Shown in pieces: positions 8,730 to 17,201 of a DNA stretch of 40,050 bases. Positions within the stretch are counted from its first letter, which is position 1; every line of letters begins with the position of its first letter. Source of the stretch: Blastococcus sp. KM273128 (GTDB lineage: Bacteria; Actinomycetota; Actinomycetes; Mycobacteriales; Geodermatophilaceae); NCBI RefSeq assembly GCF_021698975.1, contig NZ_SSXA01000029.1, positions 1 through 40,050 of the forward strand, given 5' to 3'. The position numbers and the translations under genes are program-made. The notes beneath the pieces were generated by a model. It ran no database searches. It was given only the letters and a program-made list of their open reading frames with translations, and was not told where the DNA came from.

Positions 8730-9409
8730 CGGGCGGCTCCAGCAGGTGCTCCGGACGGTGGCGGGGGGATGAACTGCGGCGGGGCGAAGGCGGTCGCGCC
8801 GTACGGATCGACGCCGACCTCCTCGGCGGGCGGACCCTCGGCCGCCAGCCGCAGGACCGCCTCGCGGTCGGCCGCCTGCACCGGGGGCAGGGTGGCGCTG
8901 ACCGCCTGCAGCACCCAGCGGTAGGGGGACCCCTGCTCCTCCAGGGCCAGCCGGATCAGCTCAAGACCGGCCCGGTGCTCGTTGAGCAGGCGCTCACCGC
9001 GGGCGGCGTCCCCGGTGGCGGTGAACTCCAGGACGACCGCCAGGTGGTCGGGCAGCTCGCCGTCCTCGAGGACCATCCCCGCCCGCGAGTACAGGTGCTT
9101 GAACTGCAGCAGCGCCATCCCCCGCTTCCGGGTGTCCCCGTGCACGTAGTAGGTGAGGTACAGGCTGCTGCGCCGGCGCAGGTCGAAGGTCTCGACGTAA
9201 CCGGCCTGCTGCTGCTCCAGCGGGGTGGTCTCCAGGTGGTCGAGGAACCGTCCGAGCGACCCGGCGATCGGCGCGGGCAGCGGTGCCACCACCGCCCGCA
9301 GCAGCGGCAACCGCCCGAGCAGCGCCTCGTCGGGGTAGCCCAGCAGCAGCGAGGCGGCCTGCCGGGCGGCGGCCAGCTCGACGGCCGACGCCGCCGTCCC
9401 CCGCCTCAC
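8726..9409 (-). CDS. narJ: Nitrate reductase assembly chaperone NarJ
   Basis: A 227-residue helical cytoplasmic chaperone of the TorD/NarJ family that holds apo-NarG for molybdenum cofactor insertion. It has 'SLLLGYPDE' near the N-terminus, 'YVETFDLRRRSSLYLTYY' in the middle and 'KRGMALLQFK' after it, all typical of NarJ. The GTG start overlaps the narH stop as GTGA. The C-terminal 30 residues are proline-rich and look like a dispensable tail. Confidence 0.92.
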   Translation of the reverse strand: MRRGTAASAVELAAARQAASLLLGYPDEALLGRLPLLRAVVAPLPAPIAGSLGRFLDHLETTPLEQQQAGYVETFDLRRRSSLYLTYYVHGDTRKRGMALLQFKHLYSRAGMVLEDGELPDHLAVVLEFTATGDAARGERLLNEHRAGLELIRLALEEQGSPYRWVLQAVSATLPPVQAADREAVLRLAAEGPPAEEVGVDPYGATAFAPPQFIPPPPSGAPAGAAR

Positions 9410-11133
9410 GGCTTCGGGTCCACGACGCCGGGCGAGCCGTCCCCGGCTCCACCGCCCCCCGGGCCGTGCAGCCCGGGCTGCTCGTCGGGCCGGGGCGGGA
9501 ACAGCCCCGTCGGCGCCCCCTTGCCATCCCAGTTGAGCAGGTTGACGCGCTGGGCCTTGGTCGGCGGCGCCGACAGGGTGTCGGTGGTCTGCCGGCCGGC
9601 AAGCATGTGGAAGTTCTCCACGGCGATGGGCGTCACCCCGCCCGAGGTCTCGCCGAAGGGGCCCCAGCCGCCCATCCCCGGACCGCCGTCGTAGTCCAGC
9701 GAGCAGCCGCTGTCGAACTCCTCCCGGTCCGGGCCCTGCTCGGCGTGCGCGGTCGGGATGACGTACCGCTCGTCGTACTTGGCGACGGCGAGCAGCCGGT
9801 GCATGTCCTGGATGTCCTGGCCGGTCATCCCGACCGCAACCGCGATCGACTCGTCCGCGGGACGGCCCAGATTGAGGTCGCGCATGTAGGAGCGCATCGC
9901 CCCGAGCTTGCGCAGCACCCCGGCGACCCGCTCGGTGTCGCCGGCGGTGAACAGCTCGGCGAGGTACTCCAGCGGAATCCGCAGCGACTCGATGGCGCCG
10001 AAGATGTTGCCGGCGCTCTCCCCGTCGTGCCCGGTCTCGGTGAGCGCGTCGACCACCGGGGACAGCGGCGGGATGTACCAGACCATCGGCATGGTGCGGT
10101 ACTCCGGGTGCAGGGGCAGCGCGACCTCGTACCGGTTGATCAGCGCATATATCGGCGAGCGCTGGGCGGCGTCGATCCAGTCGCGCGGGATGCCCGCCCG
10201 CTCGGCCTCCCGGATCACCTCGGGGTCGTGCGGGTCCAGGATGATCGAGCGCTGGGCCTCGTAGAGATTCTGGTCGTCCGGTGTGGACGCGGCCTCGAGC
10301 ACCCGGTCGGCGTCGTAGAGCACGATGCCGATGTAGCGCAGCCGGCCGACGCAGGTCTCCGAGCACACCGTCGGGATCCCGACCTCCACCCGGGGGAAGC
10401 AGAAGGTGCACTTCTCCGCCTTGCCGGTGCGGTGGTTGAAGTAGACCTTCTTGTACGGGCAGCCGGTCACGCACATCCGCCACCCGCGGCAGCGGTCCTG
10501 GTCGACCAGGACGATGCCGTCCTCGGCCCGCTTGTAGATCGCACCCGACGGGCAGGACGCCGCGCACGACGGGTTGATGCAGTGCTCGCAGATGCGCGGC
10601 AGGTAGAACATGAAGGTCTCTTCGAGCTTCTCCCTGATCTGCGCCGAGACCTTCTGCAGGACCGGATCGGCCTGGGTGAGCTGCGGGGCGCCACCGAGGT
10701 CGTCGTCCCAGTTGGCGCTCCACTCGACCTTCATCGGCCTGCCCGACAGCAGGGAACGCGGCTGGGCGACCGGGGTGTGCTCCTGCAGCGGAGCGTTGGT
10801 CAGCGTCTCGTAGTCGTAGGTCCAGGGCTCGTAGTAGTCGCCGATCGACGGCTGGACGGGGTTCGAGAAGATGGTCAGCAGGCGCTTGAGCCGGCTACCG
10901 GTGCGCAGCCTGAGCCTGCCGTTGCGGCCGACCTCCCAGCCGCCCTTCCACTTCTCCTGGTCCTCGTAGGTGCGCGGGTAGCCCTGGCCCGGCCGGGTCT
11001 CGACGTTGTTGAACCAGACGTACTCGACGCCGCTCCGGTTGGTCCAGGCCTGCTTGCAGGTGACCGAGCAGGTGTGGCACCCGATGCACTTGTCGAGGTT
11101 CATCACCATGCCCATCTGGGCCATGACGCGCAT
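9406..11133 (-). CDS. narH: Respiratory nitrate reductase beta subunit NarH
   Basis: A 575-residue iron-sulfur subunit that wires NarI to NarG. Four cysteine clusters are seen: CIGCHTCSVTCKQAW (near residue 16), CEHCINPSCAASCP (near 185), CRGWRMCVTGCPYKK (near 215) and CTFCFPRVEVG...CSETC (near 245). The Trp in CRGW is the known mark of the [3Fe-4S] centre, as in E. coli NarH. The C-terminal 60 residues are Gly/Pro-rich and longer than in E. coli (512 residues). The ATG start shares a base with the narG stop (TGATG). Confidence 0.96.
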   Translation of the reverse strand: MRVMAQMGMVMNLDKCIGCHTCSVTCKQAWTNRSGVEYVWFNNVETRPGQGYPRTYEDQEKWKGGWEVGRNGRLRLRTGSRLKRLLTIFSNPVQPSIGDYYEPWTYDYETLTNAPLQEHTPVAQPRSLLSGRPMKVEWSANWDDDLGGAPQLTQADPVLQKVSAQIREKLEETFMFYLPRICEHCINPSCAASCPSGAIYKRAEDGIVLVDQDRCRGWRMCVTGCPYKKVYFNHRTGKAEKCTFCFPRVEVGIPTVCSETCVGRLRYIGIVLYDADRVLEAASTPDDQNLYEAQRSIILDPHDPEVIREAERAGIPRDWIDAAQRSPIYALINRYEVALPLHPEYRTMPMVWYIPPLSPVVDALTETGHDGESAGNIFGAIESLRIPLEYLAELFTAGDTERVAGVLRKLGAMRSYMRDLNLGRPADESIAVAVGMTGQDIQDMHRLLAVAKYDERYVIPTAHAEQGPDREEFDSGCSLDYDGGPGMGGWGPFGETSGGVTPIAVENFHMLAGRQTTDTLSAPPTKAQRVNLLNWDGKGAPTGLFPPRPDEQPGLHGPGGGGAGDGSPGVVDPKP

Positions 11134-14100
11134 CAGTACTGCACCTCCTGGTTGCGGCGGCGGATCACGGTCACCTCGTCGCGCTGGTTGCCGGTCGGCC
11201 CGAGGTAGTTGAACGCGAACGACAGCTGCGCGTAGCCGCCGATCAGGTGGGTGGGCTTGAGGAAGAGGCGCGTCCCGGAGTTGTGGATGCCGCCGCGCTT
11301 GCCGGAGGTCTCCGCCAGCGGGACGTCGATCACCCGTTCCTGCGCGTGGTACATGTAGACGGTCCCCTCGGGCATGCGCTCGGAGACGATCGCCCGGGCC
11401 ACGATGACGCCGTTGCGGTTGACCGCCTCGATCCAGTCGTTGTCGCCGATCCCGACCTTCGCGGCGTCCTGCGTGCTCATCCAGATTGTCGGGCCGCCCC
11501 GGGACAGCGAGAGCATGAACAGGTTGTCCTGGTACTCCGAGTGGATCGACCACTTGCTGTGCGGCGTCAGGTACCGGACGGCTATCCCGAGGTCGGAGAC
11601 GACCCCGACCTGCGGCTCGCCGTAGAGCGCCGTCATGTCCAGCGGTGGGCGGAACACGGGCAGGTTCTCCCCGGCCTCGGTCATCCAGTCGTGGTCGAGG
11701 AAGAAGTGCATCCGTCCGGTCAACGTGTGCCACGGCTTGAGCCGCTCGACGTTGATGGTGAACGCCGAGTACCGGCGTCCACCGTGCTCGCTGCCCGACC
11801 ACTCCGGCGAGGTGATCACCGGCGTGGGTCGGGACTGCGCGTCGGCGAAGGTGATCTGCTTGCCCTCGTGCTCGGCCGCGAGGTCGGCCATCCGGAACCC
11901 GGTGCGCTCCTCGGAGTGGTGGAACCCCTGGGTCGCCAGCCGCCCGTTCGTCGTCCCCGACAGCGCCAGGATCGCCTCGCACCAGTGCACGTCCCGCGCC
12001 AGCGCCGGCTGACCGGCCGCCACCCCGTCGCGGATTACGCCGTTCTTGTGCCGGAGGTACTCGACCTCCTTGTCCGGCCTGGTCTGCACGCCTTTGACCT
12101 GCAGCCCGATGTCGGCCACCAGCGGGCCCATCGCCGCCCACTTCTGGGCCACCGCCCCGTAGTCGCGTTCCTGCACGACCACCTTGGGCATCGTCTTCCC
12201 CGGGACGGGCTCGCACTCGCCCGCCTTCCAGTCCCGGACGACACCGCGCGGGTTGGCCAGCTCGTCGGCGGTGTCGTGCAGCAACGGCAGCGCCATCAGA
12301 TCCCGGCGGACGCCGAGGTGCGTCGCGGCCAGCCGGCTGAACTGGCGGGCGATGGCACCGAAGGCGTCGAAGTCGGTCCGGGTCTCCCACGGCGGCGAGA
12401 TCGCCGGGCTGAACGTGTTGACGTAGGGGTGCATGTCCGTGGTGTTGAGATCGTGCTTCTCGTACCACGTAGCGGCCGGCAGCGTGATGTCGGCGAAGAT
12501 CGTGGTGCTGGTCATCCGGAAGTCCAGCGCCAGCAGGAGGTCGAGCTTCCCGGTGGGCGCCTCGTCGCGCCAGACCACCTCCGTCGGCCGCGCCTCCGGG
12601 GGCGCCTCCTCCGCGCGGAGGGAGGAGTCGGTGCCGAGCAGGTGCTTGAGGAAGTACTCGTTGCCCTTCCCGGAGGAGCCGAGCAGGTTGGCCCGCCAGA
12701 CGGTGAGCACCCGCGGGAAGTTCTCCGGCGCGTCCGGGTCCTCGCCGGAGAAGCGGATGCTGCCCTCCCGCAGTCCGTCGACCACGTACTGACCGGGCTC
12801 CTTGCCCGCGGCGGCCGCCTCGTCGGCGAGGTCCAGCGGGTTCCGGTTGAAGGTCGGGAAGGACGGCATCCAGCCCATGCGTGCGGACTGCGCGAGGACG
12901 TCGGCCGGCGCCTTCCCGGCGAACCGGCCCTGGCCCAGCGGCGAGGCGAAGCCGTCCAGCGTCGTCCGGTCGTAGCGCCACTGGTCGGTGTGCAGGTACC
13001 AGTAGGCGGTCTGGATCATCTGCCGCGGCGGGCGGGCCCAGTCCAGCGCGCCGGCCAGGGTCTGCCACCCGGTGACCGGCCGGCACTTCTCCTGGCCGAC
13101 GTAGTGCGCCCAGCCCCCGCCGTTGACCCCCTGGCAGCCGGTGAGGTTGGTCAGCGTGAGGAATGCGCGGTAGATCGTGTCGGAGTGGAACCAGTGGTTG
13201 GTGCCCGCGCCCATGATGATCATCGACCGGCCGTCGGAGTCCTCGGCGTTCTGGGCGAACTCCCGGCCGATCCGGGCCGCGGCGGCGGCACTGACGCCGG
13301 TGAACTGCTCCTGCCAGGCCGGCGTGTAGGGCTGCGTGGGGTCGTCCGCACCGGTCGGCCAGGTGCCGGGGAGCCCGGGGCGGCCGACGCCGAACTGCGC
13401 CAGGAGCAGGTCGTAGACCGTCGTCACCAGGTGCTTGCCGAGCCGGCGCACCGGGACGCCGCGGCGCAGCGTGCCACCCTCGCCGCCGCCCGTGTCGAAG
13501 CGGGCCAGGTCGACGGGCGCCGTCTCGGCGCCTTCCCGGTAGAGCGACAGCAGCGGGTCGACCTCCCCCAGGTCCAGGTTCCACCGCCCCTTGCCGCTCT
13601 CCCCGTACCGGAAGCCGAGCGAGCCGTTCGGCACGTGCGGCTCGTCCGTGGCCGAATCGACGAGGACGGTCTTCCACTCGGCCTCGTCCTGCGTGTCGCC
13701 CAGATCTGCGGCGGTGAGGAATTTGCCGGGGACGTACGCGTCACCGCGGGGGGTGAGCGTGAGGAGGAACGGCAGGTCGGTGTACTGCTTCACGTACGAC
13801 TGGAACCGCGGCACCTGCCGGTCGACGAAGAACTCCTCGAGGACCACGCGCCCCATCGCCATCGCGAGCGCGCCGTCGGTACCGGGGTGCGGGGCGAGCC
13901 AGTCGTCGGCGAACTTCGTCGCGTCGGAGTAGTCGGGGCTCATCACGACGACCTTCTGGCCGCGGTAGCGCGCCTCGGTCATCCAGTGCGCGTCCGGGGT
14001 GCGGGTGACCGGGACGTTGGAGCCCCAGAGGATCAGGTAGCTGGCGTCCCACCAGTCACCGGACTCCGGGACGTCGGTCTGGTCGCCGAACACCTGCGGT

Positions 14101-14840
14101 GAGGCAACGGGTAGGTCGGCGTACCAGTCGTAGAAGGAGAGCATCGGGGCACCGATCAACGCCATGAACCGGGCGCCGGCGGCGTGCGACACCATGGACA
14201 TCGCCGGGATCGGCGAGAAGCCGGCGACGCGGTCGGGCCCGTACCTCTTGATCGTGTGCACGTGCGCGGCGGCGACCATCTCGGTGGCCTCGTCCCAGGA
14301 GGCGCGCACCAGGCCGCCCTTCCCGCGCTGGGACTTGTAGGTGCGGGCCTTCTCCGGGTCCTCGACGACGTCGGCCCACGCGAGGACGGGGTCACCGAGC
14401 CGGGCCTTCGCCTCGCGGTACATGGTGAGCAGCGAGCCGCGCACGTACGGGTAGCGGACCCGGGTGGGCGAGTACGTGTACCAGGAGAAAGCCGCTCCGC
14501 GTGGGCAGCCACGGGGCTCGTACTCGGGGCGGTCGGGGCCGGTGCTCGGGTAGTCGGTCTGCTGCGCCTCCCAGGTGATGATCCCGTCCTTGACGTAGAC
14601 CTTCCAGGAGCAGGACCCGGTGCAGTTCACCCCGTGGGTGGAGCGCACGACCTTGTCGTGGCTCCAGCGGTCCCGGTAGAAGCTGTCGGCGTCCCGGCCG
14701 CCGATCTGGTGCAGGGAACGGAGGTCGGCGCTCACCTCGCCCTTGCGGAAGAACCTCGACGTCTTGACGAGGGCTTCGGACAACCCTCCGTCGAGACCAG
14801 CGTGTCCATCGGATGCGGTGTCGGTGCGGGCGCGGGTCAC
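11133..14840 (-). CDS. narG: Respiratory nitrate reductase alpha subunit NarG
   Basis: The catalytic Mo-bis-MGD subunit reducing nitrate to nitrite, 1235 residues (E. coli 1247). The N-terminal [4Fe-4S] motif 'HGVNCTGSCSWKVYVKDG' is present near residue 70, including the His ligand typical of NarG. 'YSDATKFADDWLAPHPGTDG' carries the Asp expected to ligate molybdenum. I see no twin-arginine signal, consistent with an inward-facing NarGHI. The GTG start was chosen because AGGAG lies just upstream and the conserved N-terminus begins about 20 residues later. The 233-base leader contains a strong hairpin and a DosR-like box. It is the first gene of narGHJIK. Confidence 0.97.
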   Translation of the reverse strand: MTRARTDTASDGHAGLDGGLSEALVKTSRFFRKGEVSADLRSLHQIGGRDADSFYRDRWSHDKVVRSTHGVNCTGSCSWKVYVKDGIITWEAQQTDYPSTGPDRPEYEPRGCPRGAAFSWYTYSPTRVRYPYVRGSLLTMYREAKARLGDPVLAWADVVEDPEKARTYKSQRGKGGLVRASWDEATEMVAAAHVHTIKRYGPDRVAGFSPIPAMSMVSHAAGARFMALIGAPMLSFYDWYADLPVASPQVFGDQTDVPESGDWWDASYLILWGSNVPVTRTPDAHWMTEARYRGQKVVVMSPDYSDATKFADDWLAPHPGTDGALAMAMGRVVLEEFFVDRQVPRFQSYVKQYTDLPFLLTLTPRGDAYVPGKFLTAADLGDTQDEAEWKTVLVDSATDEPHVPNGSLGFRYGESGKGRWNLDLGEVDPLLSLYREGAETAPVDLARFDTGGGEGGTLRRGVPVRRLGKHLVTTVYDLLLAQFGVGRPGLPGTWPTGADDPTQPYTPAWQEQFTGVSAAAAARIGREFAQNAEDSDGRSMIIMGAGTNHWFHSDTIYRAFLTLTNLTGCQGVNGGGWAHYVGQEKCRPVTGWQTLAGALDWARPPRQMIQTAYWYLHTDQWRYDRTTLDGFASPLGQGRFAGKAPADVLAQSARMGWMPSFPTFNRNPLDLADEAAAAGKEPGQYVVDGLREGSIRFSGEDPDAPENFPRVLTVWRANLLGSSGKGNEYFLKHLLGTDSSLRAEEAPPEARPTEVVWRDEAPTGKLDLLLALDFRMTSTTIFADITLPAATWYEKHDLNTTDMHPYVNTFSPAISPPWETRTDFDAFGAIARQFSRLAATHLGVRRDLMALPLLHDTADELANPRGVVRDWKAGECEPVPGKTMPKVVVQERDYGAVAQKWAAMGPLVADIGLQVKGVQTRPDKEVEYLRHKNGVIRDGVAAGQPALARDVHWCEAILALSGTTNGRLATQGFHHSEERTGFRMADLAAEHEGKQITFADAQSRPTPVITSPEWSGSEHGGRRYSAFTINVERLKPWHTLTGRMHFFLDHDWMTEAGENLPVFRPPLDMTALYGEPQVGVVSDLGIAVRYLTPHSKWSIHSEYQDNLFMLSLSRGGPTIWMSTQDAAKVGIGDNDWIEAVNRNGVIVARAIVSERMPEGTVYMYHAQERVIDVPLAETSGKRGGIHNSGTRLFLKPTHLIGGYAQLSFAFNYLGPTGNQRDEVTVIRRRNQEVQY

Positions 14841-14862
14841 GTGGCTCCTGTCCGTGGTCGGA

Positions 14863-14881
14863 CCCGCCCCGGCGGGGCGGG
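14863..14881 (-). terminator. Hairpin in the narG leader (possible terminator of fdx or attenuator)
   Basis: CCCGCCCC-GGC-GGGGCGGG makes a perfect 8-bp stem, 22 bases before the narG GTG. Because it is downstream of the ferredoxin gene and directly upstream of narG it could end the former's transcript or modulate narG. A separate 13-nt palindrome CCGGGACTCCCGG lies at 14911-14923. Confidence 0.35.
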
Positions 14882-14994
14882 CGGATGACTCCCTGGTCCT
14901 CCGGGGGCCTCCGGGACTCCCGGTGCGTGCAGGGCACGGCTGGCCGGCCGGGCCCTCGTCGTCCTCCCTACGCGGCGCGCGCACGGGCGGACCA

Positions 14995-15009
14995 CGGACC
15001 AAGGTCTCG
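14995..15009. promoter_or_regulatory. DosR/DevR-like box A, upstream of narG
   Basis: CGGACCAAGGTCTCG contains a GACC-AA-GGTC dyad and shares the core GGACCAARG with sites upstream of narK2 and the nirK operon. It lies about 155 bases upstream of the narG start. It is the weakest match of the three to the published mycobacterial DosR consensus (GGGACTWWAGTCCC). Assignment is by pattern only. Confidence 0.35.
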
Positions 15010-15073
15010 GGATGGGTGCCCGGAGGACCTCCGCCCGCGACGAACCGCTCCCAGGAGCTCGCCGCCACGGCGG

Positions 15074-15415
15074 TCAGCCGCGCGGGCCGTGACCGGCGAC
15101 GAGCGGCGTGTCGGCACCGGCGGCACCGACCCGTGCTGCCCCGCCGGGAGACCCGAGGGCCAGGTCCCGTCCCGGCAGCGGCTCGGCGAAGAACCGCGCG
15201 TTGTCCGCGGTGAACACCGACCAGCGCTCGGGGACGTCGTCCTCGTAGTAGATGGCCTCGACCGGGCAGACCGGCTCGCACGCGCCGCAGTCCACGCACT
15301 CGTCGGGATGGATGTACAGGGCTCGCTCGCCCTCGTAGATGCAGTCGACCGGGCATTCGTCGACGCACGCGCGGTCGAGCACGTCGATGCACGGTTCGGC
15401 GATCACGTACGTCAC
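15074..15415 (-). CDS. fdxA: 7Fe (3Fe-4S/4Fe-4S) ferredoxin, FdxA type
   Basis: A small soluble electron carrier. The first 60 residues closely follow actinobacterial FdxA: 'MTYVIAEPCIDVLDRACVDE', then CPVDCIYEG, then CVDCGACEPVCPVEA. This spacing gives one [3Fe-4S] and one [4Fe-4S] cluster. The GTG start has GGGGGAG upstream. The product is 113 residues, with about 40 extra residues after the usual 'ERW' region; these are Gly/Ala-rich and probably flexible. It lies between the regulator and narG on the same strand, which suggests electron transfer linked to nitrate metabolism, but FdxA proteins serve many partners. Confidence 0.9.
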   Translation of the reverse strand: MTYVIAEPCIDVLDRACVDECPVDCIYEGERALYIHPDECVDCGACEPVCPVEAIYYEDDVPERWSVFTADNARFFAEPLPGRDLALGSPGGAARVGAAGADTPLVAGHGPRG

Positions 15416-15466
15416 CTGAACTCCCCCGTTCCCCGGCGGTGTCCTTTCGGAGGGTAGCGGTCCTCC

Positions 15467-16195
15467 TTATCCGTTGTCGCGCGGAACCGCCGCGTCCGGG
15501 AGGCTCGCCTCCGCGGCCCGGGGGAACTCGGCCACGCAGAGGTCCGGGGTGACGAACGGCTCCAGCCGGGCAGCCGACGCGAGGCCGGGCTGGCCGAGCC
15601 GCAGCAGCGCGCCACGCATCAGGCCGAGGTGCAGCGCACAGACGATCCGCGGGTGCGCCCGGGCGGTGTCGCGGAACGGGCAGCGCTGGAGCGCCAGCCG
15701 GTGAGCAGCCGGGGTCATCTCGACCCGCGGCGCGAATCCCAGCCGGTCGAAGAGGGCCCCGACATCACCGGCCGCGAGCTCCGGCGACCGGGTCTGCGAC
15801 TCGGGGAACTCGGCCGCGGCCCAGCGGCGGCCGGCCTCCTCGGCGCGGCGGGAGCCGTCGTCCCCGCCGGACCCGAGCGCACCCGCCAGGAGGTCGGCGA
15901 GCTGGCGATGACCCTCGTCGTCGGCCTGCGGGACGGCGGCGTAGAGCAGTCGCGGGCGCCCCGGCCCACGAGGTCGGGCCGGGAGCTGGGCGACGAGACC
16001 GGCCGCCTCCATGACCTGCAGGTGGAGCCGGGCCGTCGTCCGGTGCAGGCCCACGGCCTCGGCGAGCGTGGGCACGTCCATGGGGCACCCTTCGGCCCGC
16101 AGAACGCCCAGCATCCGCCGTCGCGACCGCACCGCGAGCGCGGCGTACCGGCGTTCGGCCGGGGTGTCGGTGGCCGAGGTCGACCGGGACGGCAT
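15467..16195 (-). CDS. HTH transcriptional regulator of the SufR/COG2345-like type, copy 1
   Basis: A 242-residue protein with a winged helix-turn-helix near residues 38-85 ('VPTLAEAVGLHRTTARLHLQ', wing 'GPGRPRLLY'). The C-terminal half carries Cys172, Cys186, His189 and Cys220 in the arrangement C-x13-C-x2-H-x30-C. The same arrangement occurs in the second regulator at 19618. SufR-like proteins of this fold bind Fe-S clusters and sense oxygen, NO or iron, so a redox sensor is likely but not shown. It sits between the ferredoxin/nar genes and a divergent hemerythrin gene, the natural targets. Cys37 in the HTH region is an extra possible thiol. Confidence 0.8.
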   Translation of the reverse strand: MPSRSTSATDTPAERRYAALAVRSRRRMLGVLRAEGCPMDVPTLAEAVGLHRTTARLHLQVMEAAGLVAQLPARPRGPGRPRLLYAAVPQADDEGHRQLADLLAGALGSGGDDGSRRAEEAGRRWAAAEFPESQTRSPELAAGDVGALFDRLGFAPRVEMTPAAHRLALQRCPFRDTARAHPRIVCALHLGLMRGALLRLGQPGLASAARLEPFVTPDLCVAEFPRAAEASLPDAAVPRDNG

Positions 16196-16290
16196 GACCG
16201 CATTCTCGCCCGCGGGCCGATCGGCCGCGACGTCACCGTCGGGGCGCCCCCACCCCGCACACCACCGACCGCCGGGGGACGACACCCACC

Positions 16291-16321
16291 TTGCTTTTCT
16301 CACGGAAGGGGCTGTAGAAAA
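16291..16321 (+). promoter_or_regulatory. Promoter and inverted repeat upstream of the hemerythrin gene
   Basis: TTGCTT (16291-16296) and TAGAAA (16315-16320) are separated by 18 bases and read as a -35/-10 pair. The element is an AT-rich island in very GC-rich DNA and also contains TTTTCT-N15-AGAAAA, a perfect 6-bp inverted repeat spanning the promoter. It lies in the divergent region with regulator copy 1, so it is a candidate site for that protein. Confidence 0.45.
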
Positions 16322-16355
16322 AGGTGCACATCCGACGCACCACCTGGAGGAGCAT

Positions 16356-16829
16356 GTGACCGCCGCCCTCGACGAGCCCGCCGTCGCCGCCGCACCGGAA
16401 CGCCACGAGCACCTGCGCGACGGGCTGGTCCGGCACGCGGAGGCCGTCATCGGCACGGTCGCCGCCGGCCAGTGCCACGAGACCGCCCGCGCCGAGCTCG
16501 TCGACTTCCTGCGGGGCGAACTGATCGAGCACACCAGGGTCGAGGACGAGCTGCTCCTCGGCGCCGGAGGAACGGGGCGGACGGCCCTGCTCGTCGCCGC
16601 GGTGCAGGACCAGCACCGGATGGTCGGCGTCCTCGCGCGGGAGGTCGAGCGGGCGACCGACCCCCTCGACCTCGCGGTCGCGGCAGGCGCGCTGGTCGTG
16701 CTGTTCGACGTGTGCGCGCACCAGGAGGACAGGTACCTGCTCCCGGCCCTGGCGGCCGCGGGCGTGGACCTCGACGGCCTCCTCGGGGACGCCCCCACCG
16801 TCGGCACAGCCGCCGAGGTGCAGCGGTGA
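16356..16829 (+). CDS. Hemerythrin HHE-domain protein, copy 1
   Basis: A 157-residue four-helix protein with the spaced histidines and acids of a di-iron hemerythrin: 'RHEHLRDGLVRH' near residue 15, 'EHTRVEDELLL' near 65, 'DQHRMVG' near 90 and 'HQEDRYLLPAL' near 128. Such proteins bind O2, NO or act in iron/redox sensing. The GTG start is preceded by GGAGGAGC. The stop overlaps the next gene's GTG (GTGA), so it is coupled to the cupin gene. The di-iron ligand set looks complete by eye but is not verified by alignment. Confidence 0.8.
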   Translation: MTAALDEPAVAAAPERHEHLRDGLVRHAEAVIGTVAAGQCHETARAELVDFLRGELIEHTRVEDELLLGAGGTGRTALLVAAVQDQHRMVGVLAREVERATDPLDLAVAAGALVVLFDVCAHQEDRYLLPALAAAGVDLDGLLGDAPTVGTAAEVQR

Positions 16830-17188
16830 GCACCGCGGGCACCCGTCCGGTCGACCTGGGCGCCCTCTCCGACGAACTGCTCGGCGACGCGGCCGCCCAG
16901 AACGCGCTCCGCGCCGCCCACACGCTGCCCCACCCCGTCGACGGCCTCCGCCAGACCGTCATCGCGCTGATCGGGGGGCAGCAACTGGCCGAGCACGAGA
17001 GCCCGGGACCGGCCACCCTGCTCGTCCTCCGGGGCAGGGTCCGGCTGGTGGCCGGGGACGACGAGATCGCTCTCCGCGCGCACCAGATCGCCCCCATCCC
17101 CCACCGACGGCACAGCCTGCAGGCCGACGAGGACTCCGTGGTCCTGCTGAGCGTCGCCGTCGGGCAACGCACTCCCGCAGCGGACTGA
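16826..17188 (+). CDS. Cupin-domain protein
   Basis: A 120-residue single-domain cupin. 'QLAEHESPGPATLLVLRGRVRLVAG' covers the first cupin motif and 'IPHRRHSLQADEDSVVLLSVAV' the second. One or two histidines are in metal-binding positions, so metal content is uncertain. Small cupins of this kind often accompany hemerythrin and nitrite/NO-related genes; their biochemical role is unknown. Translation is coupled to the hemerythrin by a GTGA overlap. Confidence 0.75.
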   Translation: MSTAGTRPVDLGALSDELLGDAAAQNALRAAHTLPHPVDGLRQTVIALIGGQQLAEHESPGPATLLVLRGRVRLVAGDDEIALRAHQIAPIPHRRHSLQADEDSVVLLSVAVGQRTPAAD

Positions 17189-17201
17189 CCGGCCGCGGGG
17201 C

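Noticed and set aside
11247..14102. A 951-codon plus-strand open frame opposite narG
   Set aside because: Composition is typical of antisense shadows; narG on the other strand has full family motifs.
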